A DNA stretch of 64,000 nt from contig NZ_CP059492.1 of assembly GCF_014041995.1 (NCBI RefSeq), positions 1,178,001 through 1,242,000 of the forward strand. The letters run 5' to 3'. The notes beneath the pieces are model-generated. The model worked only from the letters and a program-made list of their open reading frames with translations. It was not told the origin of the DNA and searched no databases. A program made the translations under genes and the position numbers. The stretch comes from Changpingibacter yushuensis. Lineage in GTDB: Bacteria > Actinomycetota > Actinomycetes > Actinomycetales > Actinomycetaceae. This document shows, one piece after another, positions 10,001 through 17,690 of the stretch (position 1 is the first letter of the stretch; each line of letters opens with the position of its first letter).

Positions 10001-10409
10001 ACAAGCGCAAGTCGAGGCTGACTTGCTTGCTGCTCGGCGCGAGGCTGTTGAGAACACAGGTGCAGACGGCACTGCGTCGACAACCGTAGGCGCCGTCGGC
10101 GTGGCGTGGGGGAGTAGTGCATCGGGCACCAGTGAAGTGGAGCAGACTGAGGCTGAATCCGAAGTGGAGGCTGTGCTGGCCCGTTTCTTCGGGTCTCTAA
10201 AGATTGATCCGGACCGATACGCCCGCGATCTCGGCAATGTCCAACGCGAGATCATCGACCGACTCGCAGGATCCGGCGCGAGGCTCGAGATCACTATCGA
10301 TATTCAAGCGACCAAGCCCGAGGGCTTCGACGAATCCGAGGTACGCACCATCGGCGAGAACGCCCGCGTCCTCAAGTTCGACCCCAGCTCCGGCTTCGAG
10401 AAGAACTGA
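7005..10409 (+). CDS. Swt1-HEPN / DUF499 AAA-type ATPase
   Basis: 1134 residues, with ribosome binding site TAGGAGAC 4 bp before the ATG. The N-terminus (about 1-130) is a Swt1-like HEPN domain; RNKWAH at about 93-98 fits the RX4-6H catalytic motif of HEPN ribonucleases. A DUF499 ATPase body follows: Walker A NFGGGKTHSM near 247, an acidic LILIDEWVAYARQ Walker B near 360, and SIPASDTG near 408 as sensor-like segment. Such very large ATPases relate to those of BREX/PGL-type systems. The C-terminal 150 residues contain an Ala/Glu/Thr-rich linker and a small terminal domain. It is probably the central motor of the defence complex, with the HEPN domain a possible RNA-cutting effector. Domain calls are from motif reading; effector activity is inference. 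Confidence 0.88.
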   Translation: MAMNNRDRVGKAFDLLSEGLLDVVDEVMTAALGGTDWNERWAAEDAQRYGSSRRTYAKTDPQVQLKAILRPPYFFNAVLSRAQQSYASELLDARNKWAHNEAFSSDDAVRALDTIERLLHAIGAVDSAQDVRKLRVDLQRTVFEDQTRKQVKRTKVSLGPGSGLRPWREVIRPHDDVARGAFTASEFAADLHLVHTGQATSPEYGDPVEFFTRTYLTEGLRDLLSRALRRLNGEAGASPVVNLQTNFGGGKTHSMLALYHLFSGTPAKDFPQELQELIAANGNPDLGTLYVRRVALVGTYLKAGSPIIKDDGTEVRTLWGELAWQLGGREAYDLIAADDRAGTNPGEALRTLIQRYSPALILIDEWVAYARQLVTDRELPAGSFETQFTFAQSLTEIVRSVPGVMLVVSIPASDTGTDGQGSDIEIGGANGQLALDRLQNVIRRVADQWRPSSKDESFEIVRRRLFQAPNAEGLTTISAVARSFANLYRNNTALFPRDAANPNDDYEKRIRASYPLHPELLDRLYEDWSTLERFQRTRGVLKLVSSIVHELWASNDTSPLILPGNVPLDATSVNTDLTQYLEDQWKPIIDSDIDGPGSTAQQIDLDRPNLGQRSVTQRIARTIFMGAAPRIKSARKGLDKQYVWLGTAVPGDVLGSFGSAVELLAQRSTYFYEEQGHYWFDTQPSVTKTANDYAERLREDVETVWNEITRRLQGEERVRGVFDRVHVAPASSADIPDLEDTRLVIPHPRYARRKQDGAESAAHAWVRDAIESKGAGQRIHRNTLIFLMADKSELESLEAATRSYLGWKRVQATSDSLNLSVQQRKQTDDWVSRLDQTVSDRIRDTFVWAVYPEQLDPTKPFELVAEKVPDSGGRSPADRVSAKLGREDQLVTDFGAPILGATLHQELSALWHDVGEITVGELWGYFTRYIYMPRLVRRDVLDRAIEQALSSVLVENERFAIASGKDAETGRYRSLTVPPDQAASIQVTDSTLLVDMKKAQAQVEADLLAARREAVENTGADGTASTTVGAVGVAWGSSASGTSEVEQTEAESEVEAVLARFFGSLKIDPDRYARDLGNVQREIIDRLAGSGARLEITIDIQATKPEGFDESEVRTIGENARVLKFDPSSGFEKN

Positions 10410-10417
10410 GGTAGACG

Positions 10418-12190
10418 GTGCGCCTCAGTAGGGTGTCAGTTCGCAAGTACCGCAGCATAGACAAAGCCGCGGACTTCGACGTTGACGATTTCACAGTGCT
10501 TGTTGGGCCGAACAATCAAGGGAAATCCAACCTTTTGCGAGCCGCTGTTCTTGCGATGGAAGTTATTGAAGGATGGTCCGCACTCCCGCCTGGTGTGCAA
10601 GCTGGACGCGAGGTTCTCATTGCGATGGTCCTTGGAGCTAGCCATCGCGCAGGTTTACGAAATCGTCGTCGAAGTGCGGGAAGAGAGGTTGGATACAACT
10701 GGGAGCAAGACTTTCCTTTGTTTGCAAGGGAGCGGCGCGGGAGTCAACGCAGCACCGTTGTTCATCTCGACTTCGAACTCAGTCCGGACGAGCAGGCAGC
10801 GTTTCGCGAGGAGACCGGCATCTCAATCAATCAGAAGCTTCCATTGGAAGTGTCGCTGAAAGAACGGAAAGTTACGTTATCCATCCCAAAACAGGGGCGG
10901 GGACTGCACAATGAGAAGGCGCGTGAAATCGCAAAGTTTGTAACCGATCGAATTACGCTACTCCACATCCCGGCTGTTCGCACGAGTGCCACAGCGCTGG
11001 AGATTGCGGAGGAGATTTTGGCGTCAAGACGACGGCAGCTGCTCAGTTCCCCTGAGTACGCGGAGGCGCTTGAGCAGCTCGAAGAGCTCGATCGGACCGC
11101 TGTTGCCGATGTTGAATCCGTGCTGCAGAAGACACTGACTCGCTTCATGCCTGGCACGGATTCAGTCCGTCTGGAGACCCGGCCACTCGCTCGCGCGACC
11201 GGACTTGATGACATTTTCATCGATGATGGCGTCCCCACTCCTATCTCCGCCAAGGGCGATGGCATCCAGAGTTTGGTCGCGTTGGCACTCACATTGGAAT
11301 GGACTCAGTCAACCTCCAACCCGGATAAACAGCTTATTATCGCTGTAGAAGAGCCTGAGTCGCACTTACATCCGGGAGCTGTGCATGAGCTTCGTCAGGT
11401 GTTGCAAGGAATCGCTGAGTCGCAACAGGTCATCGTCACTACGCACAGTCAGGCGCTCATCAATCGTCGTAACCTGCGGCAGAACGTGATCGTCCGCGAA
11501 CATAGCGCAACCCCGGCGAAGAGCCTTGATGATCTCCGCATTGCCCTAGGAGTGCGGCTCTCGGATGCGCTCGCAACTGCGGAAGTAGTTGTGGTGAGCG
11601 AGGGATACCTTGATGAACTGGTCCTGCCGGTACTTCTTGCACAACGGGAGCCCGCGATTCAGGATTGGCTGTCGGACGGACGGCTCATTATTGAGTCGGC
11701 CGGGAGCGGCAGCAAGATTTACGCGCGTGTGCTTGCTGCTCGCTCGATTCTGACTCGGCCGATCGTAGTTCTTGACAGCGATCCTGCTGGGAAGACGGAC
11801 GTGGAGCGCCTGCTCGCAGATGGCGTTATTGAACAGACCGCAGTTGTGCAAGTGGTGAGGCCCCGGTGCAGCCATTCGGAGTTGGAAGATTTGCTCCTGC
11901 AGGATGCATACCTGGAAGCTCTTGAGAAGAAGGTCGGGTTCACTCTGAACCCGCGCCAGAGGCGGAAGCTTGACCAAGGTCGAGACAAGGCATGGAGTGA
12001 GAGGCTAGCCGAGATACTTGCCGACACCGGCACGCCTGATGCCGGGAAGCTCGTAAAGGGATGCAAACACGAGGTCGCATGTGCGGCAGTCGCGGCCGCC
12101 GAGCGTGGTGCGCCAGTCCTGAGATCCGAGTGTGAGGATCTCCTTGACCGTCTGGTGGACGTGATCCGCCGCAGCCTCCACACGCACTGA
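10418..12190 (+). CDS. OLD-family ATPase with C-terminal TOPRIM nuclease domain
   Basis: 590 residues; the GTG start has GAGGTAG 7 bp upstream and lies 8 bp after the DUF499 stop. ABC/SMC-like ATPase motifs are Walker A GPNNQGKSN (about 30-38), Walker B LIIAVEEPESHLHPG (about 305-319) and a VTTHSQALI His-switch (about 343). The TOPRIM part shows VVSEGYLDE (about 391) and VVLDSDPAG (about 450), giving the Glu and DxD metal-binding residues. OLD-family nucleases cut DNA and occur alone or as the A subunit of Gabija, where a UvrD-like GajB follows. No such helicase follows here. Tight linkage suggests it joins the upstream helicase-methylase-ATPase set. Codon usage looks less GC-rich than the upstream genes, so it may have been acquired separately. 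Confidence 0.9.
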   Translation: MRLSRVSVRKYRSIDKAADFDVDDFTVLVGPNNQGKSNLLRAAVLAMEVIEGWSALPPGVQAGREVLIAMVLGASHRAGLRNRRRSAGREVGYNWEQDFPLFARERRGSQRSTVVHLDFELSPDEQAAFREETGISINQKLPLEVSLKERKVTLSIPKQGRGLHNEKAREIAKFVTDRITLLHIPAVRTSATALEIAEEILASRRRQLLSSPEYAEALEQLEELDRTAVADVESVLQKTLTRFMPGTDSVRLETRPLARATGLDDIFIDDGVPTPISAKGDGIQSLVALALTLEWTQSTSNPDKQLIIAVEEPESHLHPGAVHELRQVLQGIAESQQVIVTTHSQALINRRNLRQNVIVREHSATPAKSLDDLRIALGVRLSDALATAEVVVVSEGYLDELVLPVLLAQREPAIQDWLSDGRLIIESAGSGSKIYARVLAARSILTRPIVVLDSDPAGKTDVERLLADGVIEQTAVVQVVRPRCSHSELEDLLLQDAYLEALEKKVGFTLNPRQRRKLDQGRDKAWSERLAEILADTGTPDAGKLVKGCKHEVACAAVAAAERGAPVLRSECEDLLDRLVDVIRRSLHTH

Positions 12191-12240
12191 CGTCGGCGAG
12201 ACCTTGTGGGCTTTATTGCAGGATATGAAAGGAAGAACGG

Positions 12241-12339
12241 ATGGTGGCTGAACACTACGATGCAGTCCACCTACAAGTTCAGGCGTATCTCTCGCGGCAG
12301 GCACTGCAATACCCGTTGATGAACACACCGCGAGCGTAA
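12241..12339 (+). CDS. Possible 32-residue small protein
   Basis: An ATG with AGGAAG about 8 bp upstream opens a 32-codon frame ending in TAA, in the gap after the OLD gene. It is hydrophilic and I recognise no family. It could be a genuine small gene of the defence operon, a decayed gene remnant, or chance. Confidence 0.2.
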   Translation: MVAEHYDAVHLQVQAYLSRQALQYPLMNTPRA

Positions 12340-12490
12340 TCGCGGGCTGGAACCCCGACCAAACCTATTGGTTCACCTCACGGGTAGCCTATCGGGGTGA
12401 CCCGGTCAGATGGATGCTGCAAGAAGGTGGCGTATGGATGTTTCCGTGAGTTCCGTGCCAGAAGGTGACATCCGAGACTACGATGGTGAC

Positions 12491-13501
12491 ATGGTTGGAC
12501 ACAGGTATCTCGGCAAGTCCGGGCTCAAGATTTCAGAGATCACATACGGCAACTGGATCACGCACGGCTCGCAAGTCGAAAACGAAACAGCAATCAAGAC
12601 TGTTCACAAGGCACTCGACCTCGGCATCACCACGTTCGACACTGCCGACACGTACGCCAACACCATGGCGGAGAAGGTGCTGGGAAAGGCGCTGAAAGGC
12701 CAGCGCCGCGAAAGCCTCGAGATCTTCACCAAGGTCTACTTCCCAACAGGGTCAAAGGGGCCAAACGACTGCGGCCTCTCCCGCAAGCACATCACGGAGA
12801 GCCTCCACGCTTCGCTGAAGCGGCTCGGAACCGACTACGTTGACCTCTACCAAGCGCACCGCTTCGACTATGAAACTCCGTTGGAAGAAACATTCCAAGC
12901 GTTCGCCGATCTGGTTCACCAAGGTAAGGTGCTCTACATTGGCGTTTCGGAGTGGACAGCCGAACAGCTACACGAAGGGCATGCCATCGCCAAAGAACTC
13001 GGCATCCAGCTCATCTCCAACCAGCCGCAATACTCGATGCTGCACCGGGTCATTGAAGGCAAGGTGATACCGGCATCCGAGGAGCTCGGTATCAGCCAAA
13101 TCGTTTGGTCACCCATGGCACAAGGTGTGCTCTCCGGAAAGTACCTACCGGGCCAGCCTATCCCCAAGGGTTCGCGCGCGGCCGACAGCAAGGGTGGAGC
13201 TTCCTTCATCAAGCGCTTCATGGACGACAAAACTCTCACCGCAGTGCAGGGATTGCACCCAGTCGCCGACGAACTTGGGATAACCATGCCACAGCTGGCC
13301 ATCGCCTGGGTGCTGCACAACCCGAACGTGGCCGCCGCGATTGTTGGCGCTTCCAAGCCAAAGCAGCTCGAAGAGACGGTGAAGGCCTCCGGCGTGACCA
13401 TACCGGATGATGTCATGTGGAAGATCGGCGAGATCCTCGCCGATGTCGCCAATACAGACCCTGATGACACGTATGAGGTGTCGCCGAAGAAGCGGCCGTA
13501 A
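12491..13501 (+). CDS. Aldo/keto reductase, potassium-channel beta-subunit-like
   Basis: 336 residues from the ATG giving MVGHRYLGKSGLKIS, where family homology begins; an in-frame start 81 bp upstream would add an unrelated leader. The (beta/alpha)8 reductase shows the catalytic Asp and Tyr in FDTADTY (about 51-57), the Lys in IFTKVYF (about 83), and the His in YQAHRFD (about 124). GVSEWT and WSPMAQGVLSGKY are typical of the AKR subgroup that includes Kv-beta and E. coli YghZ/MgrA. It should reduce aldehydes or methylglyoxal-type carbonyls with NADPH in the cytosol. It stands alone, with no obvious operon partner, just downstream of the defence operon. The physiological substrate is unknown. 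Confidence 0.9.
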   Translation: MVGHRYLGKSGLKISEITYGNWITHGSQVENETAIKTVHKALDLGITTFDTADTYANTMAEKVLGKALKGQRRESLEIFTKVYFPTGSKGPNDCGLSRKHITESLHASLKRLGTDYVDLYQAHRFDYETPLEETFQAFADLVHQGKVLYIGVSEWTAEQLHEGHAIAKELGIQLISNQPQYSMLHRVIEGKVIPASEELGISQIVWSPMAQGVLSGKYLPGQPIPKGSRAADSKGGASFIKRFMDDKTLTAVQGLHPVADELGITMPQLAIAWVLHNPNVAAAIVGASKPKQLEETVKASGVTIPDDVMWKIGEILADVANTDPDDTYEVSPKKRP

Positions 13502-13614
13502 GTAACATCACGCGATAAGACGGACCCTGGCACAGTCACCACATACGGCTTATCCCTCTTCCGTGGACGCCTTCGCCTTCTTGGCGGCTTCCGCCTCGGC
13601 TTTCTTCTTCGCCT

Positions 13615-14355
13615 TCACTGCTGCCACTTTCGAGGATCAGGCTCCATATGGACAACGAAGCGTTCTCCTCCCCATATATCGGCGATCTTCGTGGCGGCAT
13701 CGACAACGCCTTGCGCCTCAGCAGAACACGACGCAATTGGTGACTCTTCGTAGAAGAGAACCTCGTGCCACAGCGTACGCAGCAGAGGAATCGGGACGGC
13801 GCTGGTGGCAACCGGTTCCTTCTTGGAAGGAAGGTCTCTTTCAGGTTCGAAAGATTCGGTTGATGTAGTGGAACTGAGGAGCACAGCAAAGGCCGATTCG
13901 CTTTCTTCGACGTACCCAATCTGAATCGGGTAATAACCCTCAGCGTAGATGTAATCCTCGAAGCACCTCTTCACCTCCAGCGCGAGTTCTTCCTTCGCGC
14001 ATGGTCCACATGCGCACACATGATCAATCGCAGAGCGGACGCTGCCATCACCGCTTTCCGTGATGTTCCCACGTAACTCGATATCCCACGAGCCACTGGT
14101 GGCGCGCGCATCCTCGCCGTATTCTGTGCCCGGATCCTGTACCCCAGCGGCTGCCTGGTTGCCCTCGTTCAGTGACGGAGTGCCGGAAGAGTGGACCGAC
14201 CACGTCACCGCCGCGTACACCACGCGCTCCTGCAGGGAATTGATCAGGAACGCGACAGGACGTTCGAGCTTCACCCATTCGGTAGGATCCAGATCAGCTG
14301 GCGATTTCGCAAGCAACACCGCCGCGCCGTAAGTTTCGAACGCTTCGGCGCTCAT
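13615..14355 (-). CDS. Unrecognised protein with a CxCGPC cysteine cluster
   Basis: 246 residues; I do not recognise the family. There is no signal peptide or membrane segment. Residues 113-118 (CACGPC) form a compact cysteine cluster that could bind metal or be redox-active. The N-terminal third resembles an alpha/beta fold, and the rest is Ser/Thr/Glu-rich. The start lacks a clear ribosome binding site. Just past the stop, another frame (13550-13627) encodes a Lys/Ala-rich stretch ending in TAA, which may be the true C-terminal tail after a frameshift. It follows a second unrecognised gene by 14 bp in the same direction, so the two may form an operon. Reality as a gene is likely but not certain. 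Confidence 0.5.
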   Translation of the reverse strand: MSAEAFETYGAAVLLAKSPADLDPTEWVKLERPVAFLINSLQERVVYAAVTWSVHSSGTPSLNEGNQAAAGVQDPGTEYGEDARATSGSWDIELRGNITESGDGSVRSAIDHVCACGPCAKEELALEVKRCFEDYIYAEGYYPIQIGYVEESESAFAVLLSSTTSTESFEPERDLPSKKEPVATSAVPIPLLRTLWHEVLFYEESPIASCSAEAQGVVDAATKIADIWGGERFVVHMEPDPRKWQQ

Positions 14356-14369
14356 AATGAGTGGATGAT

Positions 14370-14684
14370 TTATCGAGGCATTTCTGAATGCTCGATTTCA
14401 CGGCGAGCGATCGTATACGCGTCACCCACGAGTAGCGTGGTATCGCCGCCAGCTAGGCGACGACGAATAGTCGCCTTTATGGCATTGCAGAGGCAATCGA
14501 GATAGTAAGCGTCCGAACCGGTAGCAGCCATGACTGTGAGTTCCCTTCTCCGACACGAGCCCGTGCCATCAATAGTCCATTCGGAACTCGCCCCACGCAC
14601 AACGTATGCTCTGTTCCGATACGTGAACCATGTGGCGTGGATCGGACAAATTTCGGTGTCGTGACAGAAGGTGAGGACCAACAC
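14370..14684 (-). CDS. Unrecognised small protein
   Basis: 104 residues, running in the same direction as the 246-residue gene and ending 14 bp before it. The composition is Cys- and Arg-containing (CRRRELTVMAA, LDCLCNAIKATIRRRL), with no membrane segment and no motif I can name. The middle (ELTVMAATGSDAYYLDCLCNAIKATIRRRLAGGD) looks like an amphipathic helix pair. The true start may be the internal ATG of MAATGSDAY. Given the similar position and direction, the two genes may work together or be pieces of one decayed gene. Confidence 0.35.
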   Translation of the reverse strand: MLVLTFCHDTEICPIHATWFTYRNRAYVVRGASSEWTIDGTGSCRRRELTVMAATGSDAYYLDCLCNAIKATIRRRLAGGDTTLLVGDAYTIARREIEHSEMPR

Positions 14685-14893
14685 CGAATGAAAGCAGAAC
14701 GCACGAGTAGTGTGGACTTCACGGGGAAGTCAATGAGGGCGTGGATCCCATCCTGATAAGATGGCGAGAACAGCGCTGTTCTTGCCCTCGGGATCTGCCA
14801 ACAGTGTGGTAGACCGAATCAACAGACAAACGAGGTAAGCATCGACGCTTCACAGGCAAGTATCAACCATTTGTCAGAGAAGAAGAAAGCACC

Positions 14894-15247
14894 ATGGACG
14901 AAAAGAACGATTCAGTTCAGGCCAATCTCGAGGCAATGGATCAGCTCGATTTCGTTGGTTGGAACAATGCCGACTGGGAGAACGTGTTCTCCCATTACCA
15001 CACGGATGACGTCTTGGTCGACGTCAAGGGATCTGCCACCACAAAGGGCCTTCGTGAACACATAGATGCCATGAAGAGCTTGGTTGGGGGAGACGGCACT
15101 GACGCCCCACAGATTCTCAAGCACCCGATCAGTTTTGGTTCGGGAGAGTGGACTGCGGTCGTAGGCGAGTTCGCCGACGGTAGCCGCATGGTGACAATCG
15201 CGGGTTGGAAGGATGGCGCGATCTCGGAAGAGTATATCTGGATGTAA
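14894..15247 (+). CDS. SnoaL-like / NTF2-fold protein
   Basis: 117 residues; ATG preceded by AGAGAAGAAGAAAG. The sequence fits the SnoaL-like (NTF2-superfamily) fold: an N-terminal helix (NLEAMDQLDFVGWNNADW), the FSHYHTDDVLVDVKG strand with acidic residues, an internal helix (GLREHIDAMKSLV), then paired strands GEWTAVVGEFADGSRMVTIAGW and a terminal EEYIWM. Members act as small-molecule isomerases, cyclases or hydrolases, or simply as binding proteins, so no reaction can be assigned. It is a single gene between genes of the opposite strand. It may be a stress- or detoxification-related protein, as neighbours at 15.4-17.6 kb handle oxidants; this link is only positional. Confidence 0.75.
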   Translation: MDEKNDSVQANLEAMDQLDFVGWNNADWENVFSHYHTDDVLVDVKGSATTKGLREHIDAMKSLVGGDGTDAPQILKHPISFGSGEWTAVVGEFADGSRMVTIAGWKDGAISEEYIWM

Positions 15248-15380
15248 TCCACAACGTACCGAGACTGGCGATGATGGGGTGGGAGAATTCTCCCGCCCCA
15301 ATCTGTTCGCAATCTGTCGGTGTTGTACCGCACGAAGTACGGTACGCGCTGGCGAAGCATCAATCGGCGGCAGCTGCCGC

Positions 15381-15460
15381 CACCGCACCACCGCAATCGC
15401 CACCGTTCCACCACAACAGCCACCGCACCACCACAATCGCTACGGCACCACCACAATCTT
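15381..15460. repeat. 20-bp tandem repeat, four units
   Basis: Four consecutive 20-bp units (15381-15400, 15401-15420, 15421-15440, 15441-15460) with consensus CACCGCACCACCACAATCGC. The outermost unit lies over the last codons and stop of the oxidoreductase gene on the minus strand; the other three lie past its stop. The array looks like repeated duplication of the gene's 3' end. The unit is not a multiple of three, so it cannot extend the protein in one frame. Confidence 0.85.
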
Positions 15461-16372
15461 TCCTTGGGCATGGTGGCTTGCTGACAGCTCGAAAGCTTCA
15501 GGCAGTCTATTCAGGGGAAATACCTCAGCGATTGGCACCTGAATAATGCTGTGTTCAGCCAGTCCAGCGAGATAGGTGAGGTCTTCGCCCGAAGGACTCA
15601 CCCACAGGTACTTGCCGCCATGCTGTGCTGGAGTTGAATCTGCGATGGAACCGTGAGATCCGCCAGCTTTGAGAACCTTGAGAGTAGTTTCAAGCACTCC
15701 GCCCACAAGGTCGAGCACCACATCCACGCCTGCGGGCGCAATTGCTAAGATGCGCTCGGCGAGACCGTCACCGTACGCAACTGGTATTGCCCCAAATTGG
15801 TGGATTCGGTCGTGGTTTTGTGGCGAGGCAGTACCAATCACGCTCCAGCCGAAGTGGTGTGCGAGCTGCGTGGCAAAGGCGCCGACTCCACCATTTGCAT
15901 TATGAATGAGGATCTTCTTCCCATTCCCGCCACGGTCTGTCACGCCGAGCGAACGCAGAGACTGATAAGCCATCAGACCGGCAAGAGGCATCGCTCCGGC
16001 CTCTTCCCATGAAAGGCTGCCCGGTTTGCGTGCCAGCGCCGGCACCGATACCGGAACGAACTCAGCAAACGTGCCGTTGTGTAGGTAAGTATCGCGCGCA
16101 TAGGCCATGACCTCATCGCCGGCGGCAAATCCGCTGACGCCCGCACCAACGGCTTCGACCACCCCAGCAACGTCCCACCCTGGAACAATCGGAAAAATGG
16201 TGTCAAAGAACGGATCTAGGCCCCCAGCCATCACTTTCCAATCAACCGGGTTGACTGCGGCTGCTTTGACTCGCACCAAAGCTCGCCCCGGCCCAACTTT
16301 GGGCATCGGATGGTCGTCAACGAACTCCAACACCGAGGTGTCACCGTACGTGCTGTACTGCTGCGCTTTCAT
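15440..16372 (-). CDS. Zinc-independent NADPH:quinone oxidoreductase-like (MDR family)
   Basis: 310 residues from the ATG giving MKAQQYSTYGDTSVLEF, the normal start for this family; upstream in-frame codons run into the next intergenic space. The GroES-like N-terminal domain contains VKAAAVNPVDWKVMAG and PGWDVAGVVEAVG. The nucleotide-binding domain has ILIHNANGGVGAFATQLAHHFG (about 140-160), a GxGxxG-like variant. The zinc ligands of classical alcohol dehydrogenases are absent, as in quinone oxidoreductases. It probably reduces quinones or reactive alkenals with NADPH. It lies 67 bp downstream of ohr on the same strand, consistent with an oxidant-response role. Its 3' end falls in the 20-bp tandem array. 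Confidence 0.88.
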   Translation of the reverse strand: MKAQQYSTYGDTSVLEFVDDHPMPKVGPGRALVRVKAAAVNPVDWKVMAGGLDPFFDTIFPIVPGWDVAGVVEAVGAGVSGFAAGDEVMAYARDTYLHNGTFAEFVPVSVPALARKPGSLSWEEAGAMPLAGLMAYQSLRSLGVTDRGGNGKKILIHNANGGVGAFATQLAHHFGWSVIGTASPQNHDRIHQFGAIPVAYGDGLAERILAIAPAGVDVVLDLVGGVLETTLKVLKAGGSHGSIADSTPAQHGGKYLWVSPSGEDLTYLAGLAEHSIIQVPIAEVFPLNRLPEAFELSASHHAQGKIVVVP

Positions 16373-16439
16373 CACATTCCTCATTTTCAACTGCAATACG
16401 TGGTTTTCAAAACCTGGGTGGTCAACCGACTCGGGGTGC

Positions 16440-16865
16440 TTAGTCGTCAACCACGTTGACGGCGACCGGAATGTTGCCACGCGTGGCATTCGAATACGGG
16501 CACACCTGATGCGCAGCATCGGCAAGTTCCTGAGCGCGTTCGATCGACTGGCCGGGTATCGTCACCTCGAGTTCCACAGCGAGTCCGAATCCGCCTTGAC
16601 CGTTTGATCCGATCGAGACGCGAGCGCCAACGGTTGAATCGCCGACGTCGACCTTTTCCTTGCGGGCGACACTTCGAAGCGCCGAGTGGAAGCAGGCGGC
16701 ATAACCTGCGGCAAAGAGCTCCTCTGGGTTCGGCAGGTTTGCACCATTTCCACCCATTTCCTTCGGAACGGCGAGATCTGTGTCCACCCGTCCAGTAGTT
16801 GTGCGAACATGACCGTTACGGCCGTCGCCTGTTGCCAATGCTTCGATTGAATAGAGAGCTTCCAT
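16440..16865 (-). CDS. ohr: Organic hydroperoxide reductase Ohr
   Basis: 141 residues, the usual Ohr length, with AAGGAAG just before the ATG. The two catalytic cysteines sit in AACFHSAL (about residue 58) and VCPYSNATRGN (about 122); the glutamate of NPEELFAAGYAAC is also conserved. The enzyme reduces organic hydroperoxides such as fatty acid peroxides, recycled by dihydrolipoamide. GRVDTDLAVPKEMGG is a typical Ohr N-terminal motif. An ohrR regulator follows 300 bp upstream on the same strand, the standard pairing. Confidence 0.95.
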   Translation of the reverse strand: MEALYSIEALATGDGRNGHVRTTTGRVDTDLAVPKEMGGNGANLPNPEELFAAGYAACFHSALRSVARKEKVDVGDSTVGARVSIGSNGQGGFGLAVELEVTIPGQSIERAQELADAAHQVCPYSNATRGNIPVAVNVVDD

Positions 16866-17168
16866 GGTTTTCTTCCTTCTTCTGAGAGTTTGTTCTTGAG
16901 TGGATTGATGTCCGACGCCGCCGCGCCGATGGGTTAAGTCAACACGTGCGGTGTGCGTGCCTCCAGTACTGCTGACGGCGCGGAGCCGGTTTCGAAAGCA
17001 CTGGTTGTGTTGTGCGGTAGATGTCAGGTAGGTGGGCTTGGCAGATGGTCTCGGCTTGGCGATGCCACAGCGGTCACACCAACGCGAGGCCGTTTCGCCG
17101 TCGGCCGGAAAATGTGGGAGAAGCCCGGCGATTTTCCAGGGGAGAGCGTATGTGATGCGACATGAGCA
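16866..17168. other. Intergenic region between ohrR and ohr
   Basis: About 300 bp without a convincing gene. It should contain the ohr promoter. I looked for a second copy of the OhrR-box-like sequence and found none near the ohr start. A weak GC-rich inverted repeat (GGCCG...CGGCC) near 17089-17108 could lie in an ohrR terminator but has no T-run. Confidence 0.4.
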
Positions 17169-17627
17169 TCAACCGTTCTGTGATGGGCACATGGCTGAAA
17201 TCTTCGAGGCGAGGCTTCGCAGAGTTGCGCGTTCCTCATCACTGAGCGTAACAGCCGAACATATGTGCTCCTGAATATCAGGGAATGCAGCTTTGAGATT
17301 CTTGCCGTCAGAGGTGAGCGACACGAGCACAACTCGCTCATCGAGTACCGATCGTTCCCTCACCACGAACCCGCGATGCTCGAGCCGCTTGAGCATGGGG
17401 GAGAGTGTGCCCGAATCGAGACGGAGCTGATTGCCGAGATCGCGAACGGTGATCTGCTCGTTTTCCCACAGGACGAGCATGACAAGGTACTGGGGATACG
17501 TCAGTCCCAGCGGGTCAAGGACCTCCCGATACGCTGCTGTGACGGCACGCGATGCTGAATACAGAGCAAAGCACACCTGAGAATCCAGTAACTCCGTTGT
17601 AGGTGCTCGATCTTCCCTTACGGTCAC
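17169..17627 (-). CDS. ohrR: MarR/OhrR-family peroxide-sensing repressor
   Basis: 152 residues from the GTG that has AAGGAG 6 bp upstream; a longer in-frame ATG start adds 21 residues but lacks that site. The conserved peroxide-sensing cysteine lies in LDSQVCFALYSASRA near residue 18, matching one-Cys OhrR proteins. The winged helix follows: TVRDLGNQLRLDSGTLSPMLKRLEHRGFVVRERS, with the DERVVLVSLT wing. Oxidation of the cysteine releases DNA and induces ohr. An OhrR-box-like palindrome lies directly upstream, suggesting autoregulation. Confidence 0.93.
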   Translation of the reverse strand: MTVREDRAPTTELLDSQVCFALYSASRAVTAAYREVLDPLGLTYPQYLVMLVLWENEQITVRDLGNQLRLDSGTLSPMLKRLEHRGFVVRERSVLDERVVLVSLTSDGKNLKAAFPDIQEHICSAVTLSDEERATLRSLASKISAMCPSQNG

Positions 17628-17690
17628 TCCAAGCTCCTTCCGTGTGCGCGATCGGCACGCCTTGCCTGATGCATTGGCGCCAATACCCAT

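Noticed and set aside
1-12190. DISARM or BREX assignment of the defence operon
   Set aside because: DrmA/B (DUF1998) and PLD genes of DISARM and PglZ/BrxL of BREX are not present in the visible part.
15381-15460. Possible CRISPR array
   Set aside because: Units are contiguous 20-mers with no unique spacers, and there are no cas genes.
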